Below, piece by piece: positions 22,934-33,103 of a stretch of DNA of 64,000 nt (positions are counted from its first letter, which is position 1; each line of letters begins with the position of its first letter). Made by a program: the position numbers and the translations under genes. The notes beneath the pieces are model-generated. The model was not told where the DNA came from. It made no database searches and saw only the letters and a list, made by a program, of their open reading frames with translations. This DNA is from Chinchilla lanigera (Eukaryota; Chordata; Mammalia; Rodentia; Chinchillidae): assembly GCF_000276665.1 (NCBI RefSeq), contig NW_004955488.1, positions 3,684,305 through 3,748,304 on the forward strand, given 5' to 3'.

Positions 22934-23260
22934 CTGAATTACTTTTCCCATTGCTGGCACATAATACACAACGCCCACAATTTAAGGAGGAGAGATTCAA
23001 GTTAGTTTCAGGGAATTCAGTCAATGGTTGGCCAGCTCCAAAGCAGGAACATCATAACAGAAGGTCATGGCAATGAAAGCTGCTAGTTCCTACCAGTCAG
23101 GAAGCAAAACAGGGGAGCAACACCAGTGAGGAAAGGACTAGGTGTTGTTCTCAAGGTCTTGCTTCCATAGCCCTCCCAGAGACAACCGGAAGTGTGCTCC
23201 CCGAATCCCCCAGTGGCTCCCAAGTCACCCACACTGACAAAATCAAGTTTAATTACTACA
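22934..23260 (-). mobile_element. MaLR LTR, antisense, incomplete
   Basis: In + orientation ACAACGCCCACAATTTAAGG, AGGAGAGATTC and GGTTGGCCAGCTCCAAAGCA parallel the antisense LTR at 27408-27841. The LTR 5' end is missing to the right. Confidence 0.65.
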
Positions 23261-23454
23261 ATTGCCAATATCTTATCCCGTATATTTTTCCTAAAAGTGC
23301 AATATACTGGTCATGCTTGAAGTGTGATTTTGGTCTTTGTTTTATACTTCATATTTATTTGTCACATTCAATATTTATTCATCTTCTTGCAAAAGGGAAA
23401 TACTATTGATATATACTTAACATCCATGTTTACTAATTCTGTTTTGTGATATTT

Positions 23455-23840
23455 CTGGGTCTGCATATATCATTTTGTGTTACATGTTCTTCCTTTTTGA
23501 ATGGCTGGCCTTTACTGGATGTCAGGCATCATGAATTTGACACTTTGCAGTGCTGAAGTTTTCACATCCCTTAAAAAATTTGAAATTTTTCAGGGATGGA
23601 GTTATGCTATTTGAGAATTATTTGACTAATTTAATGCTTGATTTTAAAGCTTTACTAGGTGAGTCCATAATTCTTTGAATCTATGGCGAGTTTCAGCTCT
23701 CTAAGGCAATGATTTAATATCCCTATGCTAGGAGATCTTTCCACTACTCAGCTGCAATAAAAATAGTTCCCAACTCAATGAGAGCTCACAAGGACTTTCC
23801 ATCTCTCTTTTCTGATAATTGTTCCCTTTCTCCAGCTCTA
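23455..23840 (-). mobile_element. Old LINE-1 (L1M-type) 5'-region fragment, antisense
   Basis: Words such as TGGATGTCAGGCATCATGAA, TTTAAAGCTTTACTAGGTGA and the surrounding order resemble the 5' region of L1M elements in antisense. A second copy of this type is near 39400-39720. Diverged, and limits are approximate. Confidence 0.5.
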
Positions 23841-23967
23841 GTAAGTTTTTTGAAATAAAAAAGCATATTAAACATAAAGTGAGCAAAAGTGGGTAATAAG
23901 TATAGAAATCACTGAAAAATTAAAACAAAAAGCAACTGTGAAAACAAATAATAGTTCATTCCTTGAA

Positions 23968-24028
23968 TTCATTCCAATATTTTATTCCTAATAAAATAGT
24001 TCATTCCAATATTTTATTCCTAATAAAA
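23968..24028. repeat. Perfect 29-bp direct duplication, period 32
   Basis: TTCATTCCAATATTTTATTC followed by CTAATAAAA is at 23968-23996 and 24000-24028 with no mismatch, inside the old LINE-1. Confidence 0.95.
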
Positions 24029-24579
24029 ATTCTATTCACACTGATGTGGAAAAAAGGAAGAGACAAATTACCAATCTTAGAAATAAAAGGTAGACTCTGA
24101 AAACATGATTAGGAAGTTCTAAGAACAAGCTTATGCCAATAAACTTAAATTGAGCAAATTTCTTAAAATACACAGACTACCAAAACCACTTCAAGGGAAA
24201 CAATATGCATAAATCTACATTAACTGAAGAAACTAGGTTTATATTTTTAAATCCTTCTTTCAAAGAAAACTCCAAGGCAAGACAGGATTATTATTGCATT
24301 CTACCAAATGTCTAAGAAAAATATAATAGTTATTAAATAAAAATTCATTTCAATAATAAAAAGAAGAAATATTTCCATTAAATTATATGAATAGTCTAAT
24401 AAGTCCACAAAAATGTATTAGAAGAAAATTATAAATAGCCCTCATAAATATGAATATAAAAATCCTTATAAAATATCTGAAATTGGGTCTAACAGTACAC
24501 AGAAGGAATGAGATATCAAAGATTAGTTCAAGTAATCTCAAGAAGGCAAGGTTTTTTTTTAATAGTTGAAAAGAAATCA

Positions 24580-24755
24580 ATGTAGTTTTGTGCTAATATT
24601 GTATAGATAAGATATAATGCCTATATTTTCTGCTTAGAACAGCTACTAGGAAGACAACAATACACAATGTATCAACTATTGTAACTGTCCTAATAACCTG
24701 TTTTGCAACTTGATTTCGTTGTTATGTTTATGTTTTTTAAAAAAGGAAAGTAAAA
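24580..24755 (+). mobile_element. LINE-1 3' UTR fragment (first of two)
   Basis: GAAGACAACAATACACAATG, then AACTGTCCTAATAACCTGTT and a T-then-A-rich end, match the lineage 3' UTR seen at 19448-19750. It interrupts the older ORF2. Confidence 0.65.
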
Positions 24756-25050
24756 CTGGGATGGGAGAAAGGAAAAAAGAAGAAAAAGAAATACACATAT
24801 ATTTACAAGATAGCTAAGATAATTGTACTACTAATTTCTATTGGTTTATTGAAAGGAACAGTTAATGCTTAATTGTTTGATTAATCTTACATACCTATAT
24901 TTGGTTATTTGAACAACTACTTTGAAGATAACAATATGTAATATAACAGCCAGTATGGTTATATTCTATCATCTTATTCTAAAATTCTGTATTATTTTTA
25001 TCGTTTTTTATTGCTTAATTTTTTATTCTCTTTAAATAAAAAATTCAATG
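24756..25050 (+). mobile_element. LINE-1 3' UTR fragment (second of two)
   Basis: Longer copy of the same tail: AAGATAGCTAAGATAATTGT, TTTCTATTGGTTTATTGAAA, CAACTACTTTGAAGATAACA, then an AT-rich end with AAATAAAAAA. It lies head-to-tail with the copy to its left. Confidence 0.7.
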
Positions 25051-25649
25051 TAATTTGCAGTAGTAGCAAAAAGAGAAATGTATGGTTCATCTAATATATA
25101 CAGAAGCAATATTTTATAAATGGCAGCATTCATTCAATATAATAACAATTATGAAAAACATTAAATTCTGTCAATATGATAAAGGATGTTAATAGCCTAA
25201 TGACCCATAATTAGTATTGTACATAATAAGGCAGGGCTGGATCCCTTACTATAGGATTATAAACAAGAAATAATATCCATTGTTTCAAATTTGTTTGGGG
25301 GTCTTATCCAGTATAATAAAGCCAGAAGAAAGAAAATGCAGAATGCATACAGATAATAGGTCTTTATAACCTAAAGAGAAGCTTTCCTTGGTACAAAAAT
25401 CCTAATAAAATTACAGCAATGCTACTGTAAATAATAAGTAACCTTTAGTAACTATGAAGACAGTGTACATAAAATAAATTATATTAATTTTGAAAAATAA
25501 GATGGGGGATTTACAAATCTTGATTTAAGGACTATAGGGAATTAATTGATGATTAGCTTGAGTGGGAACACTCGGTGAAATGAGTTAATGTAGTTCTGAG
25601 TATGAAAGACCAACTTAAGGACTGTTGCCCAAATAGCACAGAAGGAAAA

Positions 25650-26095
25650 CAGGAGGGAAAGATCATACACTCTTGATTTTCCTGGAAAAGCGTGCTGCAG
25701 GTGGTTTTCCTGACACGAACTCAGCTGTTGTCTTCCTTCTTGGTTCTCCGGTCCTTGCTGTCCCCAGACAGCTTCAGGGGAGATCTGGTCTTTACCTTAA
25801 GTGTGGCTTCCAGTACAGATCCCTCAGCCTTCTAGCACAGATCCATCAGCACACCAGGGCAGACTTTCTAGCTTCCACCACTGGCCCTTGGGCCTTTCCA
25901 GTGCAGATCCTTGATGTGGATGTGGACTTGCATGAGACATTGCATGGGATTCAGGTCCTCAACTGGATTCTTCAGGTCTATAGCATGGGGACAGATCTCT
26001 TACATTCTTCTGCTTTTGACTTTTTGGATGAATGTTAGAAACTCCTACAAATTATGCATCTTGCATTAAATCTATTCCGTGGCAAATGTTGACTG
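25650..26095 (+). mobile_element. MLT2-like ERVL LTR
   Basis: Repeated phrases such as GGCCCTTGGGCCTTTCCAGT, GGATTCAGGTCCTCAACTGG and GGGGACAGATCTCTTACATT give the modular look of MLT2-class LTRs, and it aligns with the LTR right of the assembly gap (55648-55898). The 121-codon open frame at 25673-26038 is inside the LTR and is not a gene. Confidence 0.6.
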
Positions 26096-26179
26096 CAACA
26101 AGGATTTAATTTAAAGGTACAAACTCAAAGTGGAGTTATGTTTATATAAACATCAGCACAAAAGATAATGAAATGAATC

Positions 26180-26475
26180 AAGCGTGGTGGCACACATCTG
26201 TAATACCAACATGGGTGAGGCTGAGGTAAGAGCATTACCAGGGTTTTGTTTTGTTTTGTTTTGTTTTTTGTTTTTTTTTTTTTTTGGTTTTTTGGTTTTT
26301 CTCTGGTACCGGGAACTGAACTCACGACCTTGTGCTTGCCAGCAGGCGCTTTGCCGCTGAGCTAAATCCCCAGCCCCCATTACCAGGGTTTTAAGGCTAG
26401 TTTGGGCAACAAACATACAAGTGCATTCAAGGCCAGCCTGTACTATTAGCAAGATTCTGCTAAAAACAAAAATAT
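26180..26475 (+). mobile_element. Diverged B1 SINE split by an ID
   Basis: The left half (26180-26232: AGCGTGGTGGCACACATCTG, GAGGCTGAGGTAAGAGC) and right half (26393-26475: GCATTCAAGGCCAGCCTGTA, then an A-rich tail) make one B1. The break coincides exactly with the target duplication of the inserted ID. The 146-codon minus-strand open frame at 26153-26593 runs through both SINEs and is spurious. Confidence 0.82.
26248..26377 (-). mobile_element. ID-like SINE inserted in a B1
   Basis: Full-length minus-strand ID with a long T-rich (poly-A) end that contains (TTTTG)n. The perfect 15-bp target duplication CATTACCAGGGTTTT is at 26233-26247 and 26378-26392. Confidence 0.96.
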
Positions 26476-26749
26476 AATAAAACCAACTTTCCAAAGATAT
26501 CCAATATTTCTGGTCAAATGATTTTCCATAATGTTGATGAGACAATACTATAAAGAGGAGGAAAGCTGCATATACAACGTTAGTGTAAAGCAAAAAACTC
26601 TATTTTTAACTTACATATTATGTTACTTATCACAGCTTATTGAACTTCTAAAAGAAAAAGAAAAATATCTTACTGATCTCTTTACTTTCTGTGGTATAGA
26701 AACACAAGCACTCCATTAAAAGAGTTTGCAAATTGATCTTATAAAAATT

Positions 26750-27310
26750 AGTGATTTTTTATTCTTAAATGACAAGTTTAAGAAAAAATAAAAGCTACAA
26801 TACAGAAATTTAGAAAATTACAAAATACATATTTGACAGTATACTCAGACCCAGAATATATGAAGGCTTACAGTAAAAGTATGAAACAAACAATCAAATT
26901 TTAAAAAGAGCAAATCCCTGTTGAAAAATAGTGCTCCAAAGAAGATATTCAGATAGCAAATAGGCAACCAGGGTGAGGATAAAGACCATTCATCATTATA
27001 AAAGTACAAGTAATATACAAGTGAAGAATATAATGAAAAATCCTACATACCCCTGGAATGGCAAATATTATAAAGTCTAAAGTGTCAAATGTTGACAGCA
27101 ATGTGAAGAAACTGGAATGCTCAGGCAGGGAGTGTAATACATGACAGTTACTTTAGAAAACATTTCAGGGGTTACTTCAAATTTTACCATATGAGGAAAT
27201 AATAGTAACTTTGTAATGGAGAATTTTGACAATCACTACTCAGCCAAACCACCAAGCTCAAAACCACTAGTGAATCTATATTGAGAATATACATTATCAA
27301 TGGGGCATGA
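26750..27310 (+). mobile_element. Old sense LINE-1 ORF2 3' fragment
   Basis: GACCCAGAATATATGAAGG, GTGCTCCAAAGAAGATATTC, then GTTGACAGCAATGTGAAGAA and ACCATATGAGGAAATAATAG follow the order of the end of LINE-1 ORF2. Strongly decayed. Confidence 0.55.
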
Positions 27311-27407
27311 TTAGAATATTGTTTTATTTATATGGCATTCCTTCCAAGAATATATAGCCCAAGTGCAGACAAGAGTAAAACCAAACATAATCTCACTGAA
27401 GAAGGTT

Positions 27408-27841
27408 TGTCTTAGTTACATTCTTGCTACAAGGACAAAACACCACAAGTTAAGGAGGAGAGGTTTACTTTACTTCACAGTTTGTAAAGGTTCCAGTCTG
27501 TAGTTGGCTGGCTCCAAGGTAGCTTGGCACAGCAGAAGGACATCACAGAGGAGAAACAGTTCATGGCAGGGCAAACAGGATGCAGCAGTGAGTAGCAGCA
27601 GCAAACCTGCCTTTCCCTTTTTGCCTCATGAAAGCTATATGCCTATTGGTTGGTGCCATGCAAACCCGGAGTGAGCCTTCCCATTAACCACACCCAGAAT
27701 TATGTTAAACCAATCAGTGGACTAATTTAACTATCACACACCCTTAATCCATATTCACACACCCTTGATCCAGCCACTCTGAAAAGCCCTACATGTGACC
27801 ACATGGGGCTTTAGGGGAACATCTAGATACAGCCCATAACA
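27408..27841 (-). mobile_element. MaLR-type LTR, complete, antisense
   Basis: The minus strand runs TGTTATGGGCTGTATCTAGA ... AATGTAACTAAGACA (434 bp, TG...CA). It includes AGTAAACCTCTCCTCCTTAA near the 3' end and a CCAACCAATAGGC motif in the U3-like part. It is the same family as 21478-21906. No exact 5-bp target duplication was seen. No internal sequence adjoins it, so it appears solitary. Confidence 0.82.
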
Positions 27842-27934
27842 ACTGGTTAATTAACAGGCAACAGTAATATATTTCTCAGTGTTCTGGAAAGCAGAAAGTC
27901 TAAGATTAAGGCTGTAGCATCTTATGGGTGCCTT

Positions 27935-28125
27935 CTTTCTCTTTTTTTATTTAAAAGATAAAAGAACAAAAACATATTAACAAACACACATACATTTACA
28001 AAATAACACAAAAACAAAACAAGCAATACTGAATTTCAGACAAGGTGATAGGAAATTAACAATGGTTGTTGTATTACATATTGATAGCTTCAAATTTGTT
28101 ACTCAGGTAAACAAATTCAGTGCAA
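27935..28125 (-). mobile_element. LINE-1 3' UTR fragment, antisense
   Basis: The reverse complement contains AGTAACAAATTTGAAGCTAT, CAACAACCATTGTTAATTTC and CTATCACCTTGTCTGAAATT and ends A-rich, matching the tail at 58300-58440. A T-rich run at 27940 is its poly-A end. Confidence 0.72.
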
Positions 28126-28620
28126 GGGAGAAGAAAATTTGCTCCTAATGTTATATAAAGCCTCTTTTCCTGTGAGTGGGCCCCTTTTGGGCTAATTACC
28201 TCCTAATGACTTCAACTCTTAGTACCATCATAAAGACAAACCTGAGTTCTAAAGGGGATAGTCAAATTTTAACAAGCCTTAGTAATTTAGTACATATTGC
28301 ATAATTCCGTCATTCAAAATTCTGAAAATTCAAAGTAATAGTTATGTAAAGAAAAAACATTATTTAGGTTGGATGTGTTTTGAAAAATAGATTACACAGG
28401 AGTACAATAAAGACCTGCTAAGGTGATGCAAATGTTTATGATCTTAATGGCAGAGACTGTTTTATGAGTATATACATATGTTACCATTCATCAAACTGTG
28501 CTGTTAATATGTAAGAGTTAAACAAACAACAATTAAAACTCCACCAAAAAGCAGTAAATAGTAGAGGCAATATTTATGCACTACTTTGTCCTTGTGGATC
28601 TACATTCATTCATGTTTTGG
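28126..28620. other. Unclassified stretch
   Basis: No gene or recognisable repeat. Confidence 0.4.
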
Positions 28621-29085
28621 TGACAGTAAACTAAATAATGACCCTAAGGAATGTGAAGTCATAATCACTGGAGCCTGAGAATGTTAACTTATTTGGTAAT
28701 AAGCTATTTGTAGATGTGATTAAATATCTTGAAATTTTAGATTATCCTGAATTATCCTCCTGAACTTAAATACAGTCTCATGTATCCATATCTGAGAGAG
28801 GCAAAGGGAGGGGAGAAAGAAGAGAAAAAGCAACACGAACAGGGGGGCAGAAACTAGAGTCACGGAGCAAGGTTGCTGGACACCGAGGCTGGGAAAAACA
28901 GGAACACTCTGCCACTACAGCCTCTGGAGGGAGGGTGTCCCTCCTGGCTTCTTGATTTGGAAGCAGAGAAACTGACTTCAGAATTCCAGTCCCTAAAATG
29001 TAAGACAGTAAGTTTTTTAAATTTATCAACTTTGTGGTAATTTGTTACAGCAGTCACAAGAAATTCGCATAGCTGTTTTGTTCTT
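28621..29085 (+). mobile_element. Ancient mammalian LTR-like repeat (MLT1/MER class)
   Basis: Ordered matches to a widespread mammalian repeat: AATGTTAACTTATTTGG, GTAGATGTGATTAAATATCT, TTAGATTATCCTGAATTATC, and the end TTTGTGGTAATTTGTTACAG. The exact family name is uncertain from memory. Short minus-strand open frames at 28778-29129 overlap it and are not genes. Confidence 0.6.
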
Positions 29086-29159
29086 TCCCTGGGACTTAAA
29101 AACACTTTCAATAAGGAAATTGAGACCATTAATCATGATATATCAATTTGAACAGAGCA

Positions 29160-29515
29160 AGAAACACCTAGCAGATTAGAAAAGACCAGTTGTGGGTGTG
29201 TCTGTGAATGACTGACATGCAGGCTAGCAAACTAAAAGGGGACCCAATTCAGTTGTGGGTGGCACCAACCAATAGGCTTGTGGCCTGGATGGCATAAAAA
29301 GGGAAAGAAGAAAACAGTGCCTCCATTTTGAAAAGCTCCAGTTTCTCTCATTAGCTTTGTCCTTTGCTCTGTCAAAAGAAAAATTTAGACAATGGTTTTG
29401 AAGTCTGCAGTTTCTTTAGAATAGTAATAGGCACTCTTTCTGGTGACTCTCAAGTGAGTTTCCAGGCCTTTGACCTTGGTCTGGTGCTGCATTTTTGATT
29501 CTTTTTGTTCTGTGG
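29160..29515 (+). mobile_element. MLT2-like LTR fragment
   Basis: GTGGGTGTGTCTGTGAATGA, then CACCAACCAATAGGCTTGTG and a GGCATAAAAAGGGAAAGAAG TATA-like block, in the order of MLT2-class ERVL LTRs. The 3' end is not resolved. Confidence 0.5.
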
Positions 29516-29534
29516 CTTTCATATTAGTGGGCTG

Positions 29535-29647
29535 TGGGGCTGGGGATTTAATTCAGTGGCACAGCACCTGCCTGACAAGCACAAGGTCGTGAGTTCAATT
29601 CCCAGTACCAGAAAAAAAAAAAAAAAACAAAAAAAAAAAAAAAAAAC
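29535..29647 (+). mobile_element. ID-like SINE
   Basis: GGGGCTGGGGATTTAATTCA shows one change in the A box. The B-box half GTCGTGAGTTCAATTCCCAG and a long interrupted poly-A follow. The 15-bp target duplication CATATTAGTGG(G/A)CTG at 29520-29534 and 29648-29662 has one mismatch. Confidence 0.94.
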
Positions 29648-29989
29648 CATATTAGTGGACTGAACACCACTGAATCGTCTCACTCTTCAGCATGTGGAGA
29701 GCCATTGAGGGTGCTCCTGCCTCTGACCAGGTCAGCCTGCCTAACAAGGGCCCTTGAGTAATAATACATATATCTTCCATTGATTCTATTCACTAGACAA
29801 CCCTAAGTATGCAAAAATGAATTTCATGTTGTTTACTTCTATTATGTTGTTTTGTTCTGTTTTTTCAGTCACCCATCTTCTGAATTTACATTATTAAGTT
29901 TAGTTGCCAACTTGGCACCTTCTTTTGGAAATATCTCCATATTTTCAAAGTTAAACAGTTCCCCAAAACTGTTCCCCACACAGCTTTCC

Positions 29990-30845
29990 CCTCTGAGAGA
30001 TGTCAAAGTCATTCCTTCAATTGTTTAAACTAATATTCTAATTGGCATTCAAAACTCTTCTCCTTACCACCAACACTCGATGCATAAGAGATTCCTGAGC
30101 TCAGCCAGCAAAGCACACACACAGAATCTAATCACTTATCATTGTCTCTCCCACGACTATAAATTTGCTTTATGTCACTATTTCTCCCCGAGATCACTGA
30201 AATGTCTAATAGCTGTTAGTGTTTCTGTCTTTCCTCTTAACCCAAGTAATCTAAAAGTTATCCTTTTAAAATATGAATAAGACCAAGCCACTCACCTTCT
30301 TAGGTAATAGCTCACTATTTCTTCTCATGTAATAGCTCACTCTTTCTTTCGAGTAAAGACTTACAATGGGTTGCTAGCAGACCCACCTTGATCTGGATCT
30401 TTCATTATTTCTCTGCCTTCTCTCTCATTATTCTCTCCATCACTCACTATTTCCCATTCATGCTGGCTTCTTAGCTGACTCCAGACATCCTTCCTGTGGG
30501 TCTTTGACTCTTCTTCCTGGAACGCTTCTCTCCTGGATAGGTTTCCCAAGATTTTACCAAACATGTGATACATCTAGACTACTCTATTCAGTAAAATGAA
30601 CACTCCACCACTGTCACTCATAGTATCTCTTACCCTACTTCATTTTTTATTTGCCTACAGCACTTACAACAGTTGTAAGCAACCTTATAATTTTACTAAC
30701 CATATTTATTATTGTCTTGCTGGTACTGGAATGTAAGCTTCTTAAGTGTAAAAATATTTTTTCCTTTTTTCATTGCTGTGTTCTTAGAACACTGCCTGCC
30801 TCAAAATAGTCGCTCAATTAATTAATACTGAATGAAGGAATGAGT
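29990..30845 (+). mobile_element. LINE-2 3' end
   Basis: The L2 3' terminal order is visible: an AATAAGACCAAGCCACTCAC block, the CCTGGAACGCTTCTCTCCTG block, GTACTGGAATGTAAGCTTCT, TGTGTTCTTAGAACACTGCC and the closing GTCGCTCAATTAATTAATAC / GAATGAAGGAATGA repeat-like end. It is ancient and non-coding. The 70-codon minus-strand open frame at 30361-30573 is its complement. Confidence 0.72.
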
Positions 30846-31072
30846 AACTCGATCAGTGTATTAGTCTTCCATGCATTTTCTGCTTAAGAATATACTGTGT
30901 ACTTTATTCTCACTTCAATTAAATAACATGGCAATTCAGAGTAAAGCATATTTTTGACTGTGAATTGTACAAAATTGATGTTTCCATTGGTCTAATATAC
31001 TCTCTTGTTGGTCAACACAATGCCATTTGTGTGGAGCATCATCTCAGATTGTTTAGAAAAAGAAAAATTACC

Positions 31073-31170
31073 GGGAATATAGCTCAGTGGCACAAGCACC
31101 TGCCTAGCAAGTGCAAGGTCCTGAATCCAATTCCCAGTACAAAAAAAAAAAAGAAAGAAAGAAAGAAAGA
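31073..31170 (+). mobile_element. ID-like SINE (older subtype)
   Basis: GGGAATATAGCTCAGTGGCA, then GCAAGTGCAAGGTCCTGAAT and a (GAAA)n tail. The 16-bp target duplication AAAAAGAAAAAT(T/C)ACC is at 31057-31072 and 31171-31186. The CCTGA B box separates it from the CGTGA subtype. Confidence 0.92.
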
Positions 31171-31186
31171 AAAAAGAAAAATCACC

Positions 31187-32360
31187 ATGTTGGTCAGTCC
31201 TTTGAAGCCCAATTCTCTTCACATTTTTCAAAAGATATCAAATTGGGAAAACTCTTTTTAGTCAATGAGCTGAAGTATGAAATTTGCTGAACCTTAGTTT
31301 AAACTCCTAACATAACCACTACAACTTCCAAAATGTTTTGATTAACTAAAGTAAGCATCTTATAATATGAGAAAATCTAATGACCATTTAAACAGTCACA
31401 TATGTGACCCTAAATACACTACTGATATTAAATTCAAAGACAAATATCAAAATTAAATATTTTTGTGACAACAAGAGATTGTTCAGAATGATCTGACTAC
31501 TACATTCAGAGAAAAATTCTACTCTAATTCAAAATGATATTATCAGAATTTATAAGTATTACTGTCCATTTGAACTAGCAGACGTAAAAGTCAATGAGTG
31601 AATTATATACTGTTTTCTACTTTTCCTGTCTTATACTTTATTTTTTGCCTGCCTTAAACTATAATGCAATTCTTTAAACTGCTTATGTATTCATAAAAAT
31701 AAAAACTATGAAAGTTCTCAAATCTCTTCAGAACTCAGTTTGCTGTTACTAGTGATTCTAGAATACAAATGTTTCCTGAACAATTTATATTATAAATGTA
31801 AAGGGTGTGTGCCCTTCTGTCTGTACTACATAGTTCCTACATGGAGCTATACACACAGTTGTAGTTAAGAAGTATTTATAAAGTAATGAGCAATGATAAC
31901 TACCTTGATATATAACTAAATTTCTTAACCTCTATGATATTATATATAAATTTTGAAATAAGTGAGATTTTTTTTCAAATAGTTGCCTCTAATGGCTCTT
32001 TCCTGTAAGGCTTTTCTACTTCTGCTCTATTGCCCATCATGACACTGATTAAACCCATTAATACAATACCCATCTTTTGCCCAAATTGTATTTCTTTTAT
32101 AAAGCTTATAAAGGTAATTACAATAAATGGTTCCATTCACTCATATCAATGATTTTTATATACTATTCAACCAATAGAATGTAAAGTGACATCTCCATAT
32201 TAAGATTTAATAAATTTTAGGACAATAGTCTCACTGCAATGTAAAAGTATGAGCAAATGCTCATGATATTTAATCATATGACTATCAATTCAATCCCTTT
32301 TTCCAATGACTAAATTGTAAAATATGATAAACATTGATTAATATACCTGGTTGAATGGCA
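31187..32360. other. AT-rich intergenic stretch
   Basis: No gene, RNA or classifiable repeat was seen. Confidence 0.45.
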
Positions 32361-32364
32361 TTTA

Positions 32365-32725
32365 TCAACACTTTATGTCCTTCCTGGAATTCTAGTACGT
32401 GACCTGATATGGAAATAAGATCATTTCAGATGCAATTAATTCAGTTAACTTGAGGTCATCCGGGAGCAAGGTGGACCCTTAGTCAAATGCTATTAGTCTG
32501 TCAAAAAATTAAAAGCAGACATAAAGAAGACAGGAGTAGTTCAGCTATAAGGCAAAGAAAGGCAAAGATTTTGTGCAACCACCAGAAAGTAACATTGTCC
32601 TAAAACCTTCAGAGACAGCATGGTCTGCCAACACCTTCATTTTGGACTTTCAGCTTCCATAAGTATAAAAGAATAAATTTCTGTTATTTTAAGCCACCCA
32701 GTTTGTGATACTGCTAGTTCTTTGA
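32365..32725 (+). mobile_element. Ancient mammalian LTR-like repeat (MLT1/MER class)
   Basis: TTTCAGATGCAATTAATTCA, GTTAACTTGAGGTCATCCGG, GTGGACCCTTAGTCAAATGC and the closing GAATAAATTTCTGTTATTTT / AAGCCACCCAGTTTGTGATA follow the order of a common mammalian LTR-type repeat. The middle is shortened. Non-coding. Confidence 0.68.
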
Positions 32726-32980
32726 TTTGTTATTGTTGTTCTTGTTGCTGCGGTTGCTGTTGCTGTTACTGTTCTTGTTTTTCAGAATCCTAGTGGTCAT
32801 AATTTTTCATTAATAGACAAATTCATCTATGCTGTTGTTAAATTAATGAAAAGTAGTCTAATAAAATATTTATGTACTTTCCTGAGTTCTCTACCTGATC
32901 AACTCTCTTTGTAAAGTTTGATAGAAAATCAAGAACAATTTTTTTTCTGCAGAAAGGGTTTTACCTTTATTTTTAATCTT

Positions 32981-33090
32981 TTTTTTTGTTTGTTTGTTTG
33001 TTTTTGTTTTTCTCCAGTACCGGGAACTGAACTCACAACCTTGTGCTTGCCATGCAGGCACTTTTGCCTCTGAGCTAAATCCCCAGCCCC
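32981..33090 (-). mobile_element. ID-like SINE
   Basis: Minus-strand copy with a (TTTG)n left end. The perfect 13-bp target duplication TATTTTTAATCTT is at 32968-32980 and 33091-33103. Full length. Confidence 0.95.
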
Positions 33091-33103
33091 TATTTTTAAT
33101 CTT

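Larger units (their letters stand above)
23870..25520 (+). mobile_element. Old sense LINE-1 ORF2, interrupted
   Basis: 23870-24560 holds ORF2 linker and early RT blocks (AAGCTTATGCCAATAAACTT, GCATTCTACCAAATGTCTAA). 25060-25520 holds later RT blocks (ATAAAGGATGTTAATAGCC and a TACAAAAATCCTAATAAAAT to AGCAATGCTACTGTA region). Two LINE-1 3' UTR pieces lie between them. Decayed, with no open frame. Confidence 0.62.

Noticed and set aside
22749..23024. Ser/Leu-rich and Arg/Glu-rich open frames
   Set aside because: These are direct translations of the CT microsatellite.
25673..26038. 121-codon open frame
   Set aside because: It falls entirely inside an LTR that has a relative near 55.7 kb. LTRs of this class do not encode protein.
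26153..26593. 146-codon minus-strand open frame, the longest real one in the window
   Set aside because: It runs through a B1 and an ID SINE, including their A/T-rich tails (Lys/Asn runs), so it is repeat-derived.
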